Shown in pieces: positions 22,560 to 31,449 of a DNA stretch of 64,000 nt; within the stretch, counting starts at the first letter, position 1; every line of letters starts with the position of its first letter. Both the position numbers and the translations under genes were made by a program. Source of the stretch: Pythium myriotylum (lineage: Eukaryota; Oomycota; Peronosporomycetes; Pythiales; Pythiaceae); contig JALJCQ010000033.1 of NCBI GenBank assembly GCA_023091665.1, positions 806,001 to 870,000 of the forward strand. Reading direction: 5' to 3'. The notes under the pieces were generated by a model. The model was not told where the DNA came from. It did no database searches and saw nothing but the letters and a program-made list of their open reading frames with translations.

Positions 22560-25500
22560 TCAAGCGTCGTAATCTGAGTCCACATCGGAGTCTTTCGTCT
22601 CTTCGGACAGCAGCTCGCGGCGGACGCGCTTGCGCTTGACGCCCGACGGCCGCATCTGGATTGTCGAACTCGCTGTGGGCGGGACACGGCACCGCCAGTC
22701 TTGATGCCATACTTCGAAACAGGTTTTCTTGGCTCCTTGCGCGGCACGAATCGTGTTGCAGAGGAAAAGGCGCTTATTGTCCTCGCTGCATTGGACACAA
22801 TACCAACTCGTTTCGTTCGACTTCTCACCCTTCTTTCTGTAGAGGACTGAACACACCTTGCACGCGTTACGTCGTCTCACCTTGTGCTGCCCAGTCACGC
22901 GCCACGCATCGTTCTGGATAATCGTGTGAAAAATGCCGGTGGTCGCTGGCGTGGGAGTTAGCTGTTCTTCACCCTGGAAATCGACGGCGGTCTGAGCAGA
23001 TAGCTGCTCATGCAGCTCTTGCATAAATGAAGCTCGTGAGAGTGGAGTCTGGCCGAGGTCCTTCGCGCACTTGAGGTGAGTAACAAACGCGTTCACAATC
23101 ACCAAGTCAACCAATCCGAGGAATAGTGCCTTGTAGTATTTTTTGCACCTGAAGCTCATTTGAAGCGAGTAGCGCTGAAGGCGTAGCTGATCATGGCGAT
23201 CGACGCCACCCATGTGTTCGTGGTAGTCACGAACGACTTGAGGGCATACAACTGGCTGCTTTGGACCTCCGTGCTTTGGTGTGCGGTTCACTGTCGACTC
23301 CGTACAAACAGCACCGGTACTGAGAAAATGCACCGCGTTGTTATCCAACCACATAACGGCCCGCATCAGCGGCACGTCTAGAGAGCGAGAGACTTTGAAC
23401 ATGCCGCGCTCCTCTGTCTTTGGATCGCGTTTCTTCACCTGTCGAATGACACCTTCGCAGTAGCCAATGCGGTTGGCGTTGATCGTACCAATCCCATACA
23501 TTTTCATTTGGAGCAGCTGAAGCATGAGCGGAACACCGGTATAGTAACGATCAAAGGTAACGACTCGCCAGCCATTGGCCTTGTCAGCCTCTGTGACCAC
23601 ATGGGCCAGGTTCCTGACGACTGCTGCTGGTCCAGTTGAATTGTCAAGTGCCAGTCGGTCCTTGTCGTGTTGCTTCCTGCCGAGGTAGACTTCAAATCTG
23701 TCCGAAACAACATACGAATTGTGAGTTCACATTCATGTTGTATATACAGCATAAGAAGCAAATTTGAGCCAGCATGTTGCACTAAGTCGACAAAACAAAA
23801 TACCAACCTGAAGCAATAACCAGTCGCTGCGTCACACGTCATAAAGAGTTTGGTTCCCCACCAGTGAGGTTTGTCCTTGATATACGTTCGCGTTGGGTTC
23901 CTTCGTGACGTCGCCGGCAGGACGCCTTCGTCGAAGGATAGAGAAGACGTCAAGTCCCACAGTCGCCGAAACCTCCCTTGAAGCACGGTGATCACGGGCC
24001 GAATTTTTCAGGCCTTGTCGTTGAGCAACGTGTTCTCACGCGCCTTGTTGTCGCTGAAGTGTAGATGGCGAAGGACATGGTTGAATCTATTGCGCGACAT
24101 TATGAAGCCAAAGGAGCCAGACGAAATACCGCACTGTCGTGTGCCAGACCAGTGGTGATAGATGCCGGTGTGGTGGGTGTTCACCACATTACCGACTAGC
24201 AGGCCGATCACCCGAACGATCTCCCACGGCTCGATCGGGGGAGTCATTCGCATGCGCTGCCTCACAACACCAATATCTTCTACAACAACTGTCTGGTCCT
24301 TCTCTCGTCGTCGGCGCTGAGCAGCAATCAACGCACGTGCAGGATCACCGCGAGTCTGCCGTTCGAATCGATTGCTTTCTACCGCAATCATTTTCCACAA
24401 CGACCGCGGGAAAAATGCAAAGAAGAGGGCAAGCGGCTTGTCGTAGACGTCAATGACCTGCTGTCGAGGGCCTCCAGCAGTCGTAGTCAGATTGGGAAAC
24501 GAAGGCTCACCGACCTCGTCATACTGGTCGGTCACTGGCCCCCACCTCATCTTTCGCAGTGCCTCGTTATCAATCTTCCCTGACGCCACATTCACAGCAC
24601 CACCAAGTGAGTCTAAGAACGCCGCGTCGACAAGCGCGAGTTCTGCAGCTTCCTCGGCTTCGTCTTCCGAATCAGGCTCGGCACGAGTGAGCGGGTCGAA
24701 CTCCACGACCTCGTCGTCCATCTCTTCGTAGCCGTCTTCGAGGTCACTGTCCCATTCAGCCATGTCTTCGAGACACTCGGCCTTGTTGCCGTCATCGACA
24801 CCACCAATACTCACATTGACTATGCCTTGGCTCTGACTGTCATCGCCTTCATCGTCGTTATCGCCACCGACCTCTGCATCACTGTTTTGGTAGTTGCCTC
24901 CAGTGCCGGTGTCGCCGAGATATTCGACGAATGATGACGGGAGAGAACCAACGGGGATCTGCGAGAAACTTCCCGGTCCATCATCGATCGCATCGGGTTC
25001 AGCATTGGGCTCGCCGATTTCGTTGTCTTCGTTGGTGAAAAGTCGGGCCGCAGCTTGTTGCGTTGAGTCTGGCGGAGGAGACAGCGGGGGAGACAGCCTT
25101 GAGTGGGGAGGAGGGGACGGCGACCGCTGCGCCAGAAGAAATGGCGACTCTTGCGATGGGGACGACGAGGGATCAGTAGGAGAAGCAGGCGCACTTGTTA
25201 TCAAAGCCGCGCGCACTGGCGAAGGCAACATACGAGCCGGAGACGTCGCGCGCGGTGGTGACGAAGTCGTGCGAGTTGGCGACGCTGCTGGCGTCGGTGA
25301 TGCTGCAGAATGAGCTGGTGGGGATGCCGGAGGGGGTGGGGATGATGTCGTTAATAATGAAGCGGGCCTCATAGTTTCCGTATTCGCGACGGGAATGGCA
25401 CGACGTGAGAGCCACCAGCGTGCGAAGGCGTGATCGCCAACGAAGTAGTCGACACCTTCACGGCCAGTGTCGATGCTTGCGCGGTCTCGCACGTACAACC

Positions 25501-25633
25501 AACCGGTTTGAAGGCCTCTGCCTTTCACTGCGGACCAGCCAGCAGCGCGCATTTTCGGCCAGCCCTCCTTAAAGGCAGAGGCCAACTCTGCCGGACTCGG
25601 ACCGTCTCGTTGTTCACCTACGGTATAGCGCAT
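22560..25633 (-). pseudogene. piggyBac-type transposase gene, one intron, one nonsense codon
   Basis: ATG at 25633. Two exons (25633-23808 and 23697-22560) give 987 codons before the stop. The N-terminal part has a conserved aromatic/basic block (residues 1-95), a Pro/Ser-rich stretch (about 95-215) and an acidic stretch (about 220-345). The DDE_Tnp_1_7-type core follows with Asp at D568 (SFDEGV), D658 (FDRYYTG) and D775/D778 (MGGVDRHDQ), matching the piggyBac triad. The C-terminus has a Cys-rich finger (C888, C891, C909, C912, C922), the usual inverted-repeat-binding domain, then a basic tail. Codon 542 is TGA (24008-24010) where the family normally has Trp before Lys-Ile-Arg-Pro. That single change is the only break I see, so inactivation is probably recent, unless the codon is read through. 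Confidence 0.88.
23698..23807 (-). other. GT-AG spliceosomal intron in the piggyBac-type transposase gene (110 bp)
   Basis: In the sense direction the donor is CAG/GTTGGT and the acceptor CGGACAG/ATTTG. Removing it joins ...TGYCFR to FEVYLGRKQH in frame, giving the continuous motif expected in piggyBac transposases (YC.RFEVY.G), followed by GPAAVVRNLA. Reading through the intron instead loses the motif. Confidence 0.85.
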
Positions 25634-25985
25634 AGATTAGGATCGGGCGTTGAGCTCCACATTGGTGCTTTTGCCTACCTCGACTGCGGCGAGACATCAC
25701 TTGTGTTCGAGCGAGGCAATTCGGAAATGAGCGTAATGGGTGGCTGCGGAGGTGGTTCCCACACATCAAATTTTACGGAGGAGGGCGTGGTACCTTAGTG
25801 TGGGATCTTGCCCGTAGAGATGGGACAGTTGCACGTGGAAGAAGAGACAGGGACCGCAAAACTCCGCAAGACTTGGCTTCTGTATAGGTCTAACAACAAA
25901 GCGTTTTGTGTGGATATATCATGTTGTACGGTACAACATGAATAAACATGTTGTACCGTACAGCATGTGGTATTGGAGCCGTTAA

Positions 25986-26208
25986 GATGATCGATCCTGT
26001 ACACTGGACGGCGCACGCCAATATGAGCGGCTTTGCCGCAGCCAGTCCAGACCACCCACGTCCACTATTTGATTGGCGAAGGACTAATGTTGTGGAGAGC
26101 GACAATTAATGTTTGATTGCTAGTGGTATTCGAGACGCGAACCCATTTGACGCGTTTCAGAAGCTCTTTCTATTAGAAATGGAACGATTGACTGACCGAA
26201 AACAACTA
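25986..26208 (+). pseudogene. MULE transposase remnant, part 2
   Basis: Starting right after the TTAA at 25982-25985, the frame continues in phase from part 1 and reads MIDPVHWTAHANMSGFAAAS, then RPLFDWRRTNVVESDN, with the catalytic Glu in VVES. One in-frame TAA follows DN. The frame runs on through GIRDANPFDAFQKLF to the TA (26207-26208) where the pogo-derived element is inserted. Confidence 0.82.
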
Positions 26209-26352
26209 CCCAAATTGAGCACCTTGCACAATTCCAATTGAGCCCCCTTCGATCCCATCAGGGTGCACAATACGAGGGAGCTTCAGAAGGTGCACAAAAC
26301 AGGGGCACTCGATTCCTTGGATCGATTTAGTGACCACTGCACGATTTATATA

Positions 26353-26642
26353 CCGTCGAGTCGACAAAATCGCAAACAAGATTTCAAAGTAAATGTAATC
26401 GGGAAACAAAAAGTTCCATTTCAAAATAATGCAAAGGGGCTTGGGGAGCCTGCTCACACGTCGCAGACGAAAGTTTCAGCGTGCACTGCATTTTGGAGCC
26501 AATTTCGTCTGCGACGTGTGAACATGATGTGTGACGTGTGAGCAGGCTTCCTTGGCCCCATTGCGTTATTTTGAAATGGAACTTCTTGTTTCCCGATTGC
26601 ATTTATTTTGAAATCTTGTTTGCAATTTTGTCGACTCGACGG
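26353..26642. mobile_element. Fold-back MITE, TA-flanked (290 bp)
   Basis: Both arms, about 115-120 bp long, are near-perfect inverted copies starting CCGTCGAGTCGACAAAAT, with TA at 26351-26352 and 26643-26644. The arms share motifs such as GGGAAACAAAAAGTTCCATT and GCCTGCTCACACGTC. The RNA would form a long hairpin. It is nested inside the pogo-derived element. Confidence 0.8.
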
Positions 26643-26883
26643 TACCACGATCGCTGTGACAGATCACAGTCGCGCAGAACTGCAGTCTGCCTGCAGGATC
26701 TTCCGATCGGTGATGGAGTATCCATGGTTTGGGGTTCTGTGGGCGGTGAGTCAGACCACCCGTATGAAAATCCCCATTGCTAAAGGCCATACACATCTTT
26801 ATTTCCATCCGTCGAGACGAGCTCATCGAGCGCTAGACTCATGTCATCATCGTGCGCCACGTGCAGAGGGTGCTCTTCCACTC

Positions 26884-27006
26884 CTAGTCCGTTGCGCTCC
26901 GACCACTTGCCGAGGAAACGTGCTCCGTACCCACTGCCGTGGTCTTGATCCACTCGATCGCTTCCTTCTTCCTCGTGATGTCGATCGACTTGCGTTGGCC
27001 TGGCAT
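26884..27006 (-). pseudogene. pogo-like transposase N-terminal fragment (helix-turn-helix start)
   Basis: ATG at 27006, 40 codons, then TAG at 26886-26884. It reads MPGQRKSIDITRKKEAIEWI followed by KTTAVGTEHV, which resembles the start of pogo/Tigger-type DNA-binding domains. The catalytic domain is missing. It is probably the only coding trace left in this deletion derivative; alternatively it is a chance short ORF, which the HTH-like pattern argues against. Confidence 0.55.
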
Positions 27007-27222
27007 GGCAAGAGAGGAAGAAGGAAAGTGAGAGGGGTAGCGAGGGCACGGCGAGAGCAGAACGAGGCCAAGAGGTTCGAGAATGTTCTCCTTTGCGCCT
27101 GCTTCTCATTTAAAGTCTTTCTAGGGGTCACTATACGGGGGGTACTTTATTTATGGTGTGGACCCCACGAGAGGGTGTTCAAAATAGGCGAACCTTAATT
27201 TGGAGAGGGTGTTCAATTTGGG

Positions 27223-27637
27223 TAAATATGTAAGCTAAAACCTGGCTCAGTGAAGGCCGCCAACTAACCTCTTACGCAAGACGTGAATGGGAGAAAGAGC
27301 GCTCTCGATCGGGAGAGTACACTGTTAGTGTACCATCGCCCGACGTGTTCTTCGTTTCAAGTGCTAATGCTTACAAAATTCGCCGAGTGTCGACTTGCAT
27401 CCCGTCACATCGTTGCTACACTCTAGTTCTGCGATAGGCATTCTCCGGAAATCTCTCAAAGAATACCGCCATCAAGCCACCCCCTGTTACAAACAAACAG
27501 GGCGGAGAGTCAGACGTCAAATTGCTAGCGCTGGTGAGAGCACGAAAAATACAACTTACTCTTGTCGAACTTGCCAAGAGGAAGGCCACAACCGCACGAC
27601 GTGTCGCCGACACCGAGATGAAGCGGACGAATGTTGA
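27223..27637 (+). pseudogene. MULE transposase remnant, part 3 (C-terminus with zinc knuckle)
   Basis: After the pogo-derived element the MULE sequence resumes. One frame reads KTWLSEGRQLTSYARREWEK and on through a region resembling the decayed SWIM finger. Another frame, open from 27395, reads RRQIASAGESTKNTTYSC and a CCHC knuckle (CRTCQEEGHNRTTC) before a TGA at 27635-27637. This is the usual MULE ending. The shift between the two frames shows decay. Confidence 0.78.
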
Positions 27638-27696
27638 ATTGCTCTCGTGCCGACTACTCTCCTTCGTCTCTTACCATAGAACGAGAGCAATTCAAC
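27633..27696. repeat. Perfect 16-bp inverted repeat (hairpin)
   Basis: GTTGAATTGCTCTCGT at 27633-27648 and its exact inverse at 27681-27696, with a 32-nt loop. It overlaps the MULE transposase stop codon. It could be a small insertion or a terminator-like structure. The remaining 27697-28004 holds no gene that I can see; it ends in the 17-C run and the right MULE repeat. Confidence 0.7.
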
Positions 27697-27901
27697 AGAC
27701 GTAGCAACTGTCACACGGCACGCAGTGTCGTTTCTCCTGGGATAGATATGGCCACACAAACGGCCAGCACAAAACAAGAGGAGACTTGACCATGTTACTC
27801 TCTCAGTGTGGGGTGGGTGAGTAGGCGAGCGCGCACGCGCCGCGCGCAAAACGCTCTAGGTCGCATTGCTATTTGCCGCGGTGGGAGGGTTCTCGAGGTA
27901 A

Positions 27902-27918
27902 CCCCCCCCCCCCCCCCC
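27902..27918. repeat. Poly-C run (17 nt)
   Basis: Homopolymer between GGTAA and GCCGCTTTC. Similar runs occur inside MITE copies 2, 4 and 5. The exact length is uncertain because homopolymers are error-prone. Confidence 0.9.
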
Positions 27919-28004
27919 GCCGCTTTCGATTGCGCTCGTCCGCAGGTCCTGGATCGCAAGTTCTTCAGTATGGGTGAAGCAGCGTTTTGGGCGAAGAGAC
28001 ACTG

Positions 28005-28062
28005 ACAAGTTAGGTGACCCACACCAATCCGGGTTGTACTGGTTTTGAGAAACCAGCTGGAG
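28005..28062 (-). repeat. Right inverted repeat of the MULE
   Basis: Read inverted it starts CTCCAGCTGGTTTCTCAAAA and runs to GGTGTGGGTCACCTAACTTG, pairing with 20499-20581 apart from one missing CCAAAACCAGTAC block. It is followed by GAGTAAATCCCAAAACCAG (28063-28081), a direct copy of 20473-20491. Confidence 0.75.
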
Positions 28063-28089
28063 GAGTAAATCCCAAAACCAGGACTAGAT

Positions 28090-28976
28090 TCGAATCACAT
28101 CAAGTTCAGTGTTGTTGAGTGTGTGTTGATGTCGACTCGAAACTTACCGGAGCGACTGGTAAGCCATCTGGGTTCGAACAAACTCTTACCGAGATACAGT
28201 GGACCGTTTCAGGTTGCCATCACTGTTGGCGGCGCCTACGCGCACGCTCGAGTTACGACCAAGACTACGTTTACACCCGACGTTCTACGTTGGGCGCCTC
28301 AAGCCATACCACTTGCCGGAGGATCTTCCGGTGGACCTTCGCGACGGGCCTCCTCGTCGTAGCTTCCGCCAGTCTGCCCGGGGTCCGAGTTCTCCGTCCA
28401 CTGACACTTCTGCCCGGCCTCAACCCGCGCCCGCTCGCGGAAGACACCACGCGCGGGTCTCCTTGCAAAATGCCCCGTGCGATTGCTCGGGGCGTTGCAA
28501 TCGATTCTCAAGGTTCGACACGCGTCGACCCAGCGCATCCTGCCCGGTCTTGAACTCGACTTGATGATCCCCGCTCCACGTCCGGAAGAAGGAAACCTTC
28601 GAAGCGGTCGAGGCGCCGCGCCAAGTTCGCGAGAGCATCTTGCGTGCGTCGCTCCCCTTGGTCGCGAGCTTCCTGCTCGTGATGATGTTGACCGTGATCG
28701 GGGCCCTGATCGCGCTGGCCGTCGTGGAGAAGCTGATGATGAACGCGATTCGATTCTTGACCCCACATGTGGCCAGTATCTCGTCGTCACTCCACTGGTC
28801 TTGACGATGCGCGTATTGATACGGGGACGGACGACCACCAGCCCACCCGCTTCGTTTGCCATAGCCCTCAGCCGCTTGTGGATGCCAATGATGGGCTTCG
28901 TTGGGTGGTCGACCGAATTGATGGCAACGAGGATCGCCCGTCCCCGTTGCCACGAAGTCAAGTCGCCAGAAGAAGA
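28090..28976 (+). pseudogene. Ty3/gypsy integrase remnant, part 3 (C-terminal domain and chromodomain start)
   Basis: It continues the gypsy element after the MULE. It reads SNHIKFSVVECVLMSTRNLP, then GSNKLLPRYSGPFQVAI in one frame. After a one-base-type shift near 28260 it reads LHPTFYVGRLKPYHLPEDLP in another. This is the GPF/Y-type integrase C-terminal domain. A Pro/Arg-rich spacer follows. At about 28850-28940 LVDANDGLRWVVDRIDGNED looks like the start of a chromodomain, after which a GAA tract interrupts. Several frame changes make it a pseudogene. Confidence 0.8.
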
Positions 28977-29045
28977 AAAATTAGAAGAAGAAGAAGAAGA
29001 AGAAAAGGAAGAGGAAGGGGAAGAAGAAGAAGAAGAAGAAGAAGT
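28969..29045. repeat. GAA-rich trinucleotide repeat
   Basis: About 77 bp of AGAAGAAGA with small interruptions (AAAATTAG, GGAAGGGG). It lies where the gypsy chromodomain should continue. It is a purine tract able to form triplex DNA. Confidence 0.9.
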
Positions 29046-29380
29046 TGCTAAGGTTTGGTTGAGTCTTGTGGTTGGCTGGTCGGTTTGTGCTGAGAGGATG
29101 AATCCTTGCGTCATGGTTCGTTGGGTTGTTGAGGTGGTTGTTGTGTTGTCGTTGAAGCTGGGTACTGGGTTGACTTGACCTTCATTGCTGGTTTGTGGGT
29201 TTGATGATGCTGGGTGAGTTGAGTGTTGGTTGGGTTGATGCTGGGTTGCTTGAGTGCTGGTTGGGTTGAGGTTGGTGTCGATGAGTGCTGGTTGGGTTGA
29301 AGCTGGGTTAATCTGGGTTGCTTGAATGCTTGTTGGGTTGAGGTTGGTGTCGGTGAGTGTTGGTTACCCAACGGCCTTGT
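29046..29380. repeat. G/T-rich degenerate tandem repeat
   Basis: Repeated GTTGGGTTGA, GCTGGGTT and GGTTGGTGTCG(A/G)TGAGTG modules; one block of about 67 bp recurs around 29250 and 29320. Frames across it are Ser/Asn/Thr/Gln-rich artefacts. I see no gene. Confidence 0.8.
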
Positions 29381-29979
29381 GAGTGAAGGTTGGTTGCTGG
29401 ATGGGGTGAGTGTTGGTCACGGCGTGGGTTGATCGGCGATGGGTTGAAATTAGAGTCGACCGAGTGGCCGAGCTCTGGCGCGCGCTCTCCATGAGGTGAA
29501 TATCGGCTCTCCCGATGAAGCCGAAGGAAGCACGCATGGGATGCCGACTGATCGGCGCGGTGGCGGCAGCGTCCCGATGCCAAGCTTCTTGCGCTTGGTC
29601 TTGGCTCTCGCGCCACCCTTGGTCATGGCGACTGGGTGTGGAGAGGGTCGGGGGGAGATGGGCTGGCAGCTGGGCTGGGTGGTTGGACTGGTCACTTCTG
29701 GACTTGGTCACTTGAGGGGTAGCGAGCAAATTACGAAGTGAGCTGCAAGGCTTCGAGTATGGTTTAGTGGTTTGGACATGTCCCCACCATTCCACTGCGC
29801 CGGGTTTGATCCCCTCCTCGCGAAGGATTTCGTGGTCTATCGTTGTTGTGGGGTTATTATTTCTGATTCGGGGGACCACAGTAAGACGCGGGGGGTTTTG
29901 TTTTCGATCGCCATCAATTTGGAAAATGAACTGAAATTAGTACATATAGATGAAAAACTATTTTATATACTGAGAAAAG
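29381..29979. other. Unassigned spacer
   Basis: Between the G/T-rich repeat and the pogo-like transposase. Minus-strand 29626-29450 has a short open frame with a very basic start (MTKGGARAKTKRKK) that I do not recognise and would not call a gene. A tRNA-like Pol III promoter candidate lies at 29755-29830. The last 100 bp are AT-rich and may be the flank of the pogo-like element; I could not find matching inverted repeats. Confidence 0.6.
29755..29830 (+). other. tRNA-like segment with A-box and B-box matches (SINE head candidate)
   Basis: TGGTTTAGTGG (29760-29770) fits the A-box consensus and GGGTTTGATCCCC (29802-29814) fits the B-box except for T in place of C. Their spacing is tRNA-like. 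No proper anticodon arm forms and the acceptor ends pair only partly, so it is not a functional tRNA. A tRNA-derived SINE or tRNA pseudogene is the likeliest meaning. Confidence 0.35.
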
Positions 29980-31449
29980 TTAGACAACGACTCCCAGCAG
30001 GGGATCGAGTACGTCCATGTCATCGGCAACTTCACCGACGTGGCCATCCGTAAATCCAACCCGTTCGAGAGCTTCAATAAGACTCGACATGTCCTCAGTG
30101 TGAGCGTTGTAGACGTTTGCGTCCTCCGTTTCCTCCGTAAGAAACCCGCACCGAGAGAAGCCTGAGACGAATGGTGCGCTCGGACAGATTGAACCACTCC
30201 TCCGTCACCCACTCCACCACTTCACCTCGATCAGGTGGGACCATCTCAAAGTGCTCGTTTGGTGTGGAGCGTCGCGCGGGCTGACTGCGTAGATGATCAA
30301 CCCATCGCCGCCGGAGTCCATCCTTAAGTGGCTTCATCCACGCAACGTCAGCTGGCTGGCTCCGCCAGGTGAGCTTTGGTGGGACTTGCTTGATAATAAC
30401 ATTCACATCCTTGGCGTACGCCTTGACTTCATCAGTCCAGTGAGCAGAAAATGAGTCGAGTAGGAGCATGATCGGCTTGCTGTGGCATGAGCGATCGCCA
30501 AAGAAGTACTTCATCCACTCGAGCATAATAGTCTCATTCCACCATGCTGTGCTGTTCCCGTAGATCTGGACGCCATAAGAGTCTTGTAGATCACGGATCT
30601 CTCGCCACAACGCCCGTCCAAAGCCGTGGCGCTTGGCTGCATTTTCTGCTCGAACGTCGGGAATAGACGAAGGTTGAGTCTTTAACACGAAAAACGCATC
30701 GTACTTATTGCCTTGTGCGTCGGCCAAAAGCATGACTGTAGCTCTCTGTTTCTCCTTCTTCCCGCATTTGATCCACACGGTCTGGACTCAGCGCTCAGAC
30801 ACCGTTCTCTTGGGTAGAATTTCAAACTGCACACCCGTTTGCTCTGCGTTGACCAACTTCTTTACGTCGTATTCGACCATCCAACCAAGTACTAAGGCCG
30901 CGAATGCGAGCCCTTCAATGTTGTCCGCGTCAGGAGAGCCTGGCCTGCGCGGTTGCATGCCCGAAAAGAAAGACGATGACGACTCAGGAAGGACGCCTTC
31001 CACGGATGCGAGGCACTAAAGAATTCACTCTGGATCCCAGCCTCGTCTGCCAGTTCAATCGCTATCAACTGCAACATTCTAGAGGAGATGAGAACACCAT
31101 CGGCACGGAGATCGTTGATCCACTGAACTAGCTGGAGCTCGATGGAAGTAGGCAGAGCCGTGGCAAGACCAGACGCCAGGTGGCGGGTCTGAGCAGCAGA
31201 CCGGCTGCCTAAAGCTTTTTCAGCGATCAAATCTGCACGCGCGCGCCACTTGCTGATGAGCTTGCTAGCCGCCACGCGGCCCTTGGTGCTCTTGTCATCG
31301 AACAACTCGTCAACAACGAGTTCAACAGAGCCAAACTTAGCAAAGTGAGTGAGTACCGCATGCTTGAAACCATACGAGTTCTGTCGCCTCTTGTATTGGC
31401 GGGGCTTGGCATGTTTTCCCTTGATGCATGTCCGACCTTCACGTTTCAT
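29980..31449 (-). pseudogene. pogo/Tigger-like DDE transposase, decayed
   Basis: ATG at 31449 gives a basic N-terminus (MKREGRTCIKGKHAKPRQYK) and a helix-turn-helix/CENPB-like region through about residue 150, ending HRLSFRACNRAGQ. A frameshift near 30950 moves the frame to one reading VKKLVNAEQTGVQFEILPKR. A TGA at 30784-30786 then interrupts, and the DDE core continues with WIKCGKKEKQRATVMLL, LLLDSFSAHWTDEV (second Asp) and PADVAWMKPLKDGLRRRW (third Asp). A last shift near 30110 leads to the conserved acidic tail ending at the TAA 29982-29980. The first catalytic Asp, normally in a NADQT-type motif, is Glu here (NAEQT). No inverted repeats were found around it. Confidence 0.82.

Larger units (their letters stand above)
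21926..25981 (-). mobile_element. piggyBac-type transposon with a near-complete transposase gene
   Basis: A 4,056-bp element with 16-bp perfect inverted repeats CGGCTCCAATACCACA (21926-21941 and, inverted, 25966-25981), flanked by TTAA at 21922-21925 and 25982-25985. Sub-terminal palindromes ATGTTGTACCGTACAACAT lie at 21967-21985 and, with slight changes, at 25921-25939 and just beyond; these are plausible transposase-binding sites. The single gene reads leftwards. The stretch 21942-22559 downstream of the gene and 25634-25965 upstream hold no other gene that I can see. Its ends differ from those of the adjacent MITEs, so it is a different piggyBac family. Confidence 0.9.
26209..27222 (-). 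mobile_element. Non-autonomous pogo/Tc1-type element (1,014 bp)
   Basis: Inverted repeats CCCAAATTGAGCACC (left) and GGTGTTCAATTTGGG (right; one mismatch), flanked by TA at 26207-26208 and 27223-27224. It splits the MULE transposase. Inside are a short transposase 5' fragment on the minus strand (26884-27006) and a fold-back MITE (26353-26642). The rest has no coding potential I recognise. It is best seen as a deletion derivative of a pogo-like element. Confidence 0.78.
20473..28089 (+). mobile_element. MULE (Mutator-like) DNA transposon, decayed and multiply interrupted
   Basis: A 7.6-kb insertion in the gypsy remnant. Flanks TCAAATCAC (20464-20472) and TCGAATCAC (28090-28098) look like a 9-bp target duplication with one change, as expected for MULEs. 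Inverted repeats are 20499-20581 and 28005-28062. It carries a plus-strand MULE transposase in three pieces. Removing the later insertions (TTAA chain 21026-25985; pogo-derived element 26209-27224) leaves about 1.6 kb of original element. The outermost 26 bp at the two ends are direct repeats of each other, not inverted, which is odd. Confidence 0.75.

Noticed and set aside
28477..29178. 233-codon plus-strand frame ending in a Glu-rich tract
   Set aside because: It is a chance frame across the gypsy remnant and the GAA repeat; the true gypsy motifs are in other frames.
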